From an uncultured Eubacteriales bacterium (GTDB lineage Bacteria; Bacillota; Clostridia; Monoglobales; Monoglobaceae), in NCBI GenBank assembly GCA_905198865.1, contig CAJKEB010000047.1, positions 1-13,570 on the forward strand: 13,570 bases of DNA, read 5' to 3'. The notes beneath the pieces are model-generated. The model searched no databases. It worked only from the letters and a program-made list of their open reading frames with translations, and had not been told where the DNA came from. Positions 7,356 through 13,570 of this stretch are shown here, one piece after another. The position numbers were made by a program, and so were the translations under genes. Positions within the stretch are counted from its first letter, which is position 1. Each line of letters opens with the position of its first letter.

Positions 7356-8768
7356 TTATTCCACAGACTTAATGTTGATAAACGGCAGCCAGAAACGAGC
7401 ATTGGTTGCTGCGCCGTTTGTCGAAGACTCAAAAGAAATTGTAAGCGTTGTTGCATCTCCCGTATAATTCAGAGTAGCATAACTGTCACAAGCATATGTG
7501 CCCTTTGATACTCCGTCTGACATGGACTGATATGTACCAACGATATCGTCTGCGGTCGCTTGAACAACGTTGTTTGCATCTGTTACAACAACCTTGAAAT
7601 CATCATATGCACAGGTACCAACCTGAATTTCTACCGAACCGGGAACCTGAACAATAATCGGACCTGTACCCTGAGCGCCGTGACCGTTGTCGCTCTTCAT
7701 ATTCTTAACAGTAACAAATCCATCTTTGAGAACCCAATCCTGCTGAGTTGTACCAATATCACCGCCCGGCTTGAGGTTGAGTTGATAATCGATTGTGCTG
7801 CCCTGTGTCGGCTGCAATTTGAATGTAACCGTTACAGTAACATCTGATTCTGGCATTGTAAAAGTAAGAGCCGAAACTTCAACCTCTTCTCCTGACGTTT
7901 TTGTTACAGAAATTGTATCAACAACGTAGTTATCAGCAGGTGTAGCTGTTATTGTTACCTTCTGACCTGCCATCACGCTTGTCTTGTCAACATTTACTGT
8001 ACCGTTTGTTGGATCAGTAACAGTAACATTATATGAAGCCGGAATATCCGAAGCAGATATAGCCTTAACCGCATAATAACCGACATAATTTCCGCCCGTA
8101 ACCGTAAGTGTTGTAGGCTCTGTACCGGCATAGTAAATTACTGTTACACGGTCAGGATTACTCGAATCGTATGTGTTTCCTGCTGCCGATGTATCACCTA
8201 TTACACTATTGCCCAACGTGTCGGTTACAGTTACAGTACCGCCAAAATTACAGTTACCAACCGAAATCTTAACCGGTCCCTGTACATCAACTGTCAAGGT
8301 TCCGGGTACGATACCGTACGTATCACTGTGGAACTTGTAACCCGAGAATGTCAGAACAGCCTCCTCAGCGCCCACTGTTGTTCTTGTACCATCTGCCGTA
8401 ACAGCAAAATCAGGGATCGAACCCCACTGAGTTGCTGTTTCATCTGCTGTCAGAATACTATGACTTACAGACTGATTTGTGAAGTCTACACTGACATTTA
8501 ATGCCTCAGGAGTACCTGTAGGTGTTGCTTCAGGTGCAGCTGTTGCTGTTGCTTCAGGAGCGGCTGTTGCTGTTGCTTCAGGAGCGGCTGTTGCTGTTGC
8601 TTCAGGTGCGGCTGTTGTTGTTGCTTCAGGTGCGGCTGTTGTTGTTGCTTCAGGTGCGGCTGTTGCTGTTGCTTCAGGTGCAGCTGTTGCTGTTGCTTCA
8701 GGTGCAGCTGTTGCTGTTGCCTCAGGTGCAGCTGTTGCTGTTGCTTCAGGTGCAGGCTCTACAGTACT
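7356..8768 (-). CDS. Frame-shifted C-terminal part of the giant pectinase
   Basis: An open frame of 470 codons with no credible start. It begins just after a TGA at 8769-8771, overlaps the end of the large pectinase frame by a few bases, and runs to the terminator. Its first part is a PEATATAA-type linker (about residues 3-90). Then come a beta-sandwich module (89-240), a divergent InlB B-repeat (246-317; ends FTMPESDVTVTVTF, typical of that fold) and a second module (327-470). The two modules share a pattern (GPVKISVGNC and GSVEIQVGTC, then VTVTD/VVVTD and a TTLTI/TTLTV strand), so they look like diverged duplicates. Both probably bind polysaccharide or act as spacers. A GTG at 8375 exists, but it has no ribosome binding site and cuts into the first module. 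The natural reading is that this was fused to the upstream frame and separated by a one-base deletion or a sequencing error. No dockerin, SLH or LPXTG signal is seen at the end. Confidence 0.75.
   Translation of the reverse strand, partial: STVEPAPEATATAAPEATATAAPEATATAAPEATATAAPEATTTAAPEATTTAAPEATATAAPEATATAAPEATATAAPEATPTGTPEALNVSVDFTNQSVSHSILTADETATQWGSIPDFAVTADGTRTTVGAEEAVLTFSGYKFHSDTYGIVPGTLTVDVQGPVKISVGNCNFGGTVTVTDTLGNSVIGDTSAAGNTYDSSNPDRVTVIYYAGTEPTTLTVTGGNYVGYYAVKAISASDIPASYNVTVTDPTNGTVNVDKTSVMAGQKVTITATPADNYVVDTISVTKTSGEEVEVSALTFTMPESDVTVTVTFKLQPTQGSTIDYQLNLKPGGDIGTTQQDWVLKDGFVTVKNMKSDNGHGAQGTGPIIVQVPGSVEIQVGTCAYDDFKVVVTDANNVVQATADDIVGTYQSMSDGVSKGTYACDSYATLNYTGDATTLTISFESSTNGAATNARFWLPFINIKSVE
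8535..8750 (-). repeat. Nine tandem 24-bp units coding a PEATATAA linker
   Basis: Nine exact-length 24-bp units, plus a partial one ending at 8532, encode Pro-Glu-Ala-Thr-Ala-Thr-Ala-Ala. Units five and six (8654-8607) encode PEATTTAA instead. Differences are mostly third-base changes (GCT/GCC, GAA/GAG), so unit length is kept while codons drift. As protein this is a flexible extracellular linker, possibly a site for O-glycosylation. The array lies directly next to the frame break at 8759-8771 and could vary in copy number by slippage or recombination. Confidence 0.95.
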
Positions 8769-11700
8769 TCAGGAATATATGATACTGCTGTAAGCCATCC
8801 ATTGGAGATTGACTTAAGCACAACATTTTCGCCGGCATTAACGTCAAATGTAACAATACCATCGTATTCGCCGTTTGCATCCGGAGTTGCATCGTCACCG
8901 ATTACACCGTCTACAGTCGTTGAACCCTGTGTCATGGAAACAATTGTTGCACCAGCTGACTGACCGTGGTAGTAAAGCTTGAGCTTACCTGCTTTTTCGG
9001 GGATAAATTCCATCTCTGTGCCGGGTCTGAAGTTGAATATCTTTGACGGGAATGACTTTCCGTCAGGGAAGCTGAATGTATCAGCTTTTCCCTGCTCAGC
9101 AGCCATGTCTTCATAGTTAATCGGTCTGGAGCCTGCGCTTGAACGGAGATAAAGATTATCCATGTTCATATCGCTGAAGTCAAACTTGGTTTCACTTGTA
9201 CCTGTTGACTTTGAAAGCAGTTCTTGATAGTTATCTGCGGCAATCCATGTCTTTGCTTCTTCCTGAACATCGATTGGATCGTCAACACCGGGCTTAAGCG
9301 GTCTGACCTTTACATTCATATCCGCAAAGTAAATATCCGATGCTCCTGCTGAACCGCGGCTGATAAGTCTGATCTGCTTAATTCCTGCGTCAAGACCTTT
9401 GCTTGCCGGCAGTGTTGAAGTTACTACTTCTTCGCCTGCAGGGTTATTAATAACAACTGTGATAAAGTCATCTGCTGCAACCTTGCTGTAGTCTGCCTTT
9501 ACTACAATATTATACCAGCCTGATGTTGTATCAGCGAAAGAATATGTCTGGCTGCCTGAGTTAATACTCTTGGCGCTGGCATCACTGTATACAACCTCAA
9601 CTGCATTATTGGCATCCTGGTAATAGCTTGCGGATGCATTTTCAAGATATATTCTGAATGCTGTTGTATCAGGACCGGCATACACATTAGTGCTGAATTT
9701 TAATGTACCTTCCGTTACTGCTTCTTCAAGCTCGGTGTATACATTTCTGCCTGTGATATCAAGTGCTGTCTTGCCCTCGAATTCAACAACCTGCATTGAG
9801 CCGTCTGTTGTATCAACCTTTGCCTGACCCTGCTTCCACTCTGAGTAGGGCTTTTCAGCTTGTTCATAAACAACTTCAACCTTTACTTCACCGGCAGGCA
9901 TAACAAAGGTGTTGTTTTCTGAAACTTCAACTGTTGAGTTGTCGCTTACCTTTGTAACAACCATCTTAGCTGTTGCACCGGCTTCGCTCGGTGTGCCGGT
10001 AAATCCAACAATTGCACCCTCCTTGAACCAGAATACATTTGGCTCACTTGTAGGTGTCGGAGCAGCTGTAGGCTGTACCGGAGCTGTTGTAGGCACGCCC
10101 GGAGCTGTTGTAGGCTGTCCCGGTGCTGTTGTAGGAGCTGATGTCGGATCCGGTGTAGATACGGGCGATACTGTCTTTATTGAAGACACATACGATACTC
10201 CTGTTGCTGTTGCTGTTACAAAACCAGCTGCACCGCTGTATGTATATTCCTCGCCGCTTCCGAATGAAGTTCCATCGATTGTGAATGAACCCGCACCCTG
10301 ATAAGAGTTAAAGGTTATAACTGTTCCGTTAACAACCGGAATCGTGAAGGTTGTGCCGTCATTTACCTGTGCCCACTCGTCTGTTCTGCCTGCATTATTA
10401 AATTTACCATTTTCTGCATTAACAGTCAAAATCTGAGTTGCCGGATTATTGGATAAACCTGCGATTTGAACAATTGCGCCTGCTCCCTGGAGCTGGTCAT
10501 ATGTCTCTGCACCGTTGGAAATACCAAAATTCCATGTTGTTGTGTACTCAGTGACAACGACTTGCTTGTCATAGTGCGGTGGAGTCCATGTGCCGCCGAA
10601 GTATACTGTGTCAGCAAGCTCTGTGTATCCGTTTGCCTCCATTGTGCCATTCGGGTTGTATGCGCTTGTATCAACAGCGCTGCCGTTCTTTGTCACATTT
10701 GTAACGTAGAGAATGGATGTATTGAGCTCTCCGCCCATTTTAACCCATGCTCCCGGAGTATCTACTCCGTCAAGAACTACACCGTCAAATACAACCTGGC
10801 AGTTTGCGCCACCCCAGTTACGTCCCCAGCCTCCTGCGGCGAACTTATTATTCGGGTAGTACTTTGAATTTGTAACAGTACAGTTTTTCAGCATATATCC
10901 GGGGTCTGTTGTTGCACTCGTCTTGCAGGCTGTGATATATCCGCCTTTTACTGTGTCGCTGTAGCCGTGCCATGCGAGTGTACAGCCGTCAAACAGAACA
11001 CTGTTTCCACCGAAGATGTAGTCTGTACCACCCTCAATGTAGCAATCCTTAATATACGCTGTATTATTTGTATAGAAGGTATCCTGTGATGATATGAAGT
11101 CACAGTTATAAACCTCTGAGTAGTTACCGTCAAGTGTTATTGCTGCCGCACGCTCTGTTGCACTGATTGCCATTGCATCATAATTTGCAACTGTTCTGTC
11201 CGGCTTGCTGTTTACATCGCTGTACTCATTGTTCATTGCCGGAGCGACACCGTCTGCAAGCTCTGCGTCTGATACGAAGCAGTTGAATGTATGTCTAAAT
11301 ATAATATCCTGGAAGTGTACATACTGTCCTGTAGGACGGCATGCTGTACCCCATCTCTGAACTGTACCGCGGGCTGTTTTCTGAACAGCAGCGTCAAGGC
11401 TGTAGTATCCGTCTACTGCCGCGCTGTAGTACAGATATCCGATACCATAGTACCACTGAATTTCAGGTCTGTTGTTTGTGTCCGCGGCTTTAAGTGTTAC
11501 ATAGCTTGGTACAATTCTAACCTGTTCTGTATAAACACCCGGATCGATTTCAACAGTTACTCTGCCTTCTTCGCCTGCCGGTCTGCCTGTCATCTTTGCG
11601 ATTGCTGCAATTGCGTCATTAATCTTTGCATACTGCTGGTTTGCGCCGACTTTAACCGTTGCGCTGAACGGAATATCGCCGAGAACCTCCTCAAAGAGGA

Positions 11701-13570
11701 TATTCTTAAACGGTGCCATATCGCCGGCTGCCATTATGTATTCGCCCGAAAGATTTGAAAGCTCATAACCGTCTATACCTGAAGCTGTTATGGTATAAAC
11801 ATGGTTAGGCATCATTGTAACAGAAATCTTGTTATCCGTAATACCTGTTGTGTATGTATATGCTGCGTCGTCCTGTGCCGTAAAGGTGAGCTGAACTGCG
11901 CTGAGGTCAAGAGATGTGCCGTCATTGTTATAGTCATGAACAACAACATCGCCTGTCACTTCTGTCAGAGCAATATCAACGAGATCAATATCCTGCGACT
12001 TGTCAATTTTTGCGATTGAAACGCTGTTTGTATCAAGCGTCGGAGCAACCTTATCGGAAACAACTCCGTTTGTATCAACTACAGAAATTACGTAATTTCT
12101 GTTCTGACGAAGATTAACCGCATATGCTCCGTTTGCAGCGTCAACCTCATATGTTGTGCCGTCCTTTTCATCTGTAAATCTAACCTTTAAGCCCGCCTCT
12201 GTTCCGGCATAGTTGATGTTACCTGAAAGCTCACGGTATACAACAACTGTCGGGTCATAGTAGTCGGCAAAGATACCGAATATATCCTTATTACTGCTTC
12301 CGCCGTATACATATACGTCACCTGCTGTAGGATCTTCAATATCAGCTGTGATTGTTGCTGCAACACCGCCTGATGCGCCTTCCTCACCGCTTGCAAGGAG
12401 CGTTCCACCCTGATAGATATATACAGGACGGCCTGCCTGTGCCGCATATGCAACTGTTACAACACAAGCCTGCTGAGGTGTGAAATAGAAACATCTTTTG
12501 GTAGTGCTGCCACTGCCGGCCTGGAATCCCTTTGTGAAGCTATACAGCTGACCGTTTGTATGTGTATATGTTGCTGTCGCACTATGAGCAACCCATGCAC
12601 CGTAGCCGCTCAAGCCATTGTAAGGGCCGAACGCTGTGTCTGCTCCCGCTGATGTTGCCATACTGAGCAATGTGGCATCGTTTGTTGTCCATGCCTGATC
12701 AGCAGGGAGTTCGCCGGTCAGATTTATTGCGTCCTGCGTTTTCTCAACCAGTGTGCCTGTACCGTTTTCTACATTAAGAGTTGCCTTGTAGAGAACCGGT
12801 TTTTCTGTCGGTGCCGCTGTTGCAGGTGCTTCCGTTGCAGGGGCTGTTGAAGGTGCTGCTGTTGCAGGTGCTTCCGTTGCCGGTGCTGTTGAAGGCGCTG
12901 CTGTTGCAGGCGCTGCTGTTGCAGGCGCTTCTGTTACACTCGGATCTGTTGTTGCAGCAGGTGTGCCTGTAGGTTCAGCTGTTGCATCAGGGTTTGATGT
13001 AGCAGTCGGTACCGGTGCTGCTGTCGGCAGTGTGCCTTCGTCAACAAATCCGGCATATACAGACAAGCTCTTTGTGATTTTTGTTGAAGCAAAATCAAAC
13101 TCTGCTGAGTTAAGCGGATCAGCAGCTTCTGCTCTGGTCAGATACCAGCCAGCGAAAACCTTGCCCTTTGATACAGGATCGCTCGGCAGATTTGTCAAAT
13201 ATGAATTTGACTTTACTGTTCTTGTAGCATACAAAGATGTTCCGTTGTAGAACTTTACAGTAAGACTGCTTGTGCTTGTGCTTGTTCCGCTTCCTGCTCC
13301 CGGTCCGTTGCCCGGTCCACCGCCCTGACCATTGATAATAATTCCGGGGTCAAGTGCATTACCGCTTGTGCCTGTGTTGGAGTTTACACTTGCATTACTC
13401 GAAAGATTTACTACACTATTAGCAAACTGACAGTTCTGCAGCGATACGCTTCCGCTTACCTGCGGTGATACCACTACTCCGTTTCCTATCACTCCGCTCA
13501 GCGTTACTCCGTCGTTCTTTACCATTGCTATTCCGCCGTAGTAACCCGGTCCGTATGTTCCCGGCTCTGT
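8759..13570 (-). CDS. Giant multidomain secreted pectin methylesterase (CE8), 5' end outside window
   Basis: Extracellular enzyme that de-esterifies pectin to polygalacturonate and methanol. The frame is open to the right edge (15 codons before the Met at 13525), so the start and signal peptide are outside. Numbered from that Met: 1-65 look like final coils of a right-handed beta-helix (perhaps a pectate lyase); 87-161 InlB B-repeat; 165-242 Pro/Thr/Ala linker; 263-425 beta-sandwich module; 428-615 regulatory-like beta domains; 621-985 pectin methylesterase; 995-1118 module; 1120-1162 linker; 1163-1222 divergent InlB-like repeat; 1225-1410 jelly-roll-like; 1425-1588 module. The esterase keeps Gln814-Asp815 (SSQDTFY), the nucleophile Asp835 (TDYIFGG), and Arg902/Trp904 (GRNWGG). 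Arg792 stands where the oxyanion-hole Gln of the first conserved block is expected. The frame ends at TAG 8759-8761, but a second frame continues the protein. Anchoring to the cell is not visible. Confidence 0.93.
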   Translation of the reverse strand, partial: TEPGTYGPGYYGGIAMVKNDGVTLSGVIGNGVVVSPQVSGSVSLQNCQFANSVVNLSSNASVNSNTGTSGNALDPGIIINGQGGGPGNGPGAGSGTSTSTSSLTVKFYNGTSLYATRTVKSNSYLTNLPSDPVSKGKVFAGWYLTRAEAADPLNSAEFDFASTKITKSLSVYAGFVDEGTLPTAAPVPTATSNPDATAEPTGTPAATTDPSVTEAPATAAPATAAPSTAPATEAPATAAPSTAPATEAPATAAPTEKPVLYKATLNVENGTGTLVEKTQDAINLTGELPADQAWTTNDATLLSMATSAGADTAFGPYNGLSGYGAWVAHSATATYTHTNGQLYSFTKGFQAGSGSTTKRCFYFTPQQACVVTVAYAAQAGRPVYIYQGGTLLASGEEGASGGVAATITADIEDPTAGDVYVYGGSSNKDIFGIFADYYDPTVVVYRELSGNINYAGTEAGLKVRFTDEKDGTTYEVDAANGAYAVNLRQNRNYVISVVDTNGVVSDKVAPTLDTNSVSIAKIDKSQDIDLVDIALTEVTGDVVVHDYNNDGTSLDLSAVQLTFTAQDDAAYTYTTGITDNKISVTMMPNHVYTITASGIDGYELSNLSGEYIMAAGDMAPFKNILFEEVLGDIPFSATVKVGANQQYAKINDAIAAIAKMTGRPAGEEGRVTVEIDPGVYTEQVRIVPSYVTLKAADTNNRPEIQWYYGIGYLYYSAAVDGYYSLDAAVQKTARGTVQRWGTACRPTGQYVHFQDIIFRHTFNCFVSDAELADGVAPAMNNEYSDVNSKPDRTVANYDAMAISATERAAAITLDGNYSEVYNCDFISSQDTFYTNNTAYIKDCYIEGGTDYIFGGNSVLFDGCTLAWHGYSDTVKGGYITACKTSATTDPGYMLKNCTVTNSKYYPNNKFAAGGWGRNWGGANCQVVFDGVVLDGVDTPGAWVKMGGELNTSILYVTNVTKNGSAVDTSAYNPNGTMEANGYTELADTVYFGGTWTPPHYDKQVVVTEYTTTWNFGISNGAETYDQLQGAGAIVQIAGLSNNPATQILTVNAENGKFNNAGRTDEWAQVNDGTTFTIPVVNGTVITFNSYQGAGSFTIDGTSFGSGEEYTYSGAAGFVTATATGVSYVSSIKTVSPVSTPDPTSAPTTAPGQPTTAPGVPTTAPVQPTAAPTPTSEPNVFWFKEGAIVGFTGTPSEAGATAKMVVTKVSDNSTVEVSENNTFVMPAGEVKVEVVYEQAEKPYSEWKQGQAKVDTTDGSMQVVEFEGKTALDITGRNVYTELEEAVTEGTLKFSTNVYAGPDTTAFRIYLENASASYYQDANNAVEVVYSDASAKSINSGSQTYSFADTTSGWYNIVVKADYSKVAADDFITVVINNPAGEEVVTSTLPASKGLDAGIKQIRLISRGSAGASDIYFADMNVKVRPLKPGVDDPIDVQEEAKTWIAADNYQELLSKSTGTSETKFDFSDMNMDNLYLRSSAGSRPINYEDMAAEQGKADTFSFPDGKSFPSKIFNFRPGTEMEFIPEKAGKLKLYYHGQSAGATIVSMTQGSTTVDGVIGDDATPDANGEYDGIVTFDVNAGENVVLKSISNGWLTAVSYIPEVL
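10040..10168 (-). repeat. Pro/Thr/Ala linker between module and InlB-like repeat
   Basis: Codes residues about 1120-1162 of the large pectinase, a run of TAPG-x-PTTAP-type units (for example PTTAPGQP, TTAPGVP, TTAPVQP). It separates the module after the esterase from the next beta domain. Such linkers are typical of multidomain secreted carbohydrate enzymes and are often glycosylated. Confidence 0.85.
10571..11665 (-). other. Pectin methylesterase (CE8) catalytic domain
   Basis: Domain within the giant pectinase, residues about 621-985. It begins with the family pattern of an AI-helix followed by R-V-T-V-E-I-D-P-G-V-Y-T-E-Q-V. The catalytic blocks are NCDFISSQDTFY (807-818), GGTDYIFGG (832-840) and GWGRNWGG (899-906). 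An insertion of roughly 40 residues (about 750-790) lies before the first catalytic block. All residues needed for the aspartyl mechanism are present apart from the substituted Gln position (Arg792). Confidence 0.92.
12800..13033 (-). repeat. N-terminal Pro/Thr/Ala linker with a duplicated 42-bp unit
   Basis: Codes residues about 165-242 of the pectinase, a flexible linker after the InlB B-repeat. Within it a 14-residue unit (APSTAPATEAPATA) occurs twice in direct tandem at 12898-12815, showing recent duplication. It has a different unit from the C-terminal 24-bp array, so the two linkers expanded independently. Confidence 0.88.
13043..13267 (-). other. InlB B-repeat (Listeria-Bacteroides repeat) domain
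   Basis: Residues about 87-161 of the pectinase. The strand LTVKFYNG, a spacer, GKVFAGWYLT, a short insert, FDFASTKITKSLSVYAGF and the length fit this small ubiquitin-like beta-grasp repeat, common in surface proteins of Firmicutes. It probably acts as a stalk between the N-terminal beta-helix and the rest. Confidence 0.8.

Noticed and set aside
7356..8375. A separate 339-residue protein starting at GTG 8375
   Set aside because: No ribosome binding site precedes it, and the same frame is open with matching domain sequence to 8768. The GTG sits inside a beta-sandwich module.
8535..8750. Regular 24-bp repeats as a CRISPR array
   Set aside because: The units are contiguous with no spacers and encode an in-frame Pro/Ala/Thr linker.
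8755..8775. Programmed -1 frameshift or stop read-through at the end of the large frame
   Set aside because: There is no X-XXY-YYZ slippery heptamer, and the zero frame beyond TAG is implausible protein. An indel or sequencing error is simpler.
8479..8793. Plus-strand open frame of repeated VASGAAVA and an overlapping Leu-rich frame
   Set aside because: They are the antisense shadows of the PEATATAA-coding repeat. There is no ribosome binding site, and the composition is explained fully by the minus-strand linker.
10466..10867. Plus-strand frames such as the Cys-rich 133-codon one
   Set aside because: They lie wholly antisense to the conserved pectin methylesterase domain and have no ribosome binding site.

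Overview
The window looks like a chromosomal segment of a low-to-moderate GC, anaerobic, gut- or rumen-type Firmicute (class Clostridia). The reasons are AGGAGG-type ribosome binding sites, sigma-A promoters close to consensus, Pro/Thr/Ala linkers, InlB-type repeats in a giant secreted pectinase, and a Wzx-type polysaccharide locus. A pectin specialist such as Monoglobus would fit, but that is an inference from gene content, not an identification. Every gene lies on the minus strand, so the window reads biologically from right to left.

Right part (13570 down to 7356): a giant multidomain extracellular pectin-degrading protein whose N-terminus lies beyond the window edge. In order it carries what looks like the last coils of a beta-helix, an InlB B-repeat, a Pro/Thr/Ala linker, a beta-sandwich module, regulatory-like beta domains, a complete pectin methylesterase (CE8) domain, further beta-sandwich modules and a jelly-roll region. 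The frame stops at 8759. In another frame the protein continues without a stop from 8768 to 7356 (a linker of nine 24-bp repeats plus three more modules), so the gene appears split by a one-base frameshift. A strong rho-independent terminator (7279-7319) closes the unit.

Middle (7355 to 6358): a non-coding interval with a GC-rich element of about 195 bp (7061-7255). It has imperfect terminal inverted repeats enclosing a run of hairpins. Next comes a TTGACA-17-TATAAT promoter driving a small type I signal peptidase gene that has Ser where the general-base Lys is expected.

Left part (6357 to 1): a surface or exopolysaccharide operon starting from an extended -10 promoter (6179-6207). Its genes are a small phosphoglycosyl transferase that puts the first sugar phosphate on the lipid carrier, UDP-glucose 6-dehydrogenase supplying UDP-glucuronate, a Wzx-like flippase, and two GT4 glycosyltransferases. 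No Wzy polymerase or Wzz chain-length regulator is in view, and the operon probably continues past the left edge. Together these genes would start, extend and flip a lipid-linked repeat unit that probably contains glucuronic acid.

I do not see a clearly new defence or mobile system. The items most worth checking are the structured non-coding element, the frameshift in the pectinase, the lysine-less signal peptidase and the replaced oxyanion-hole residue in the methylesterase.
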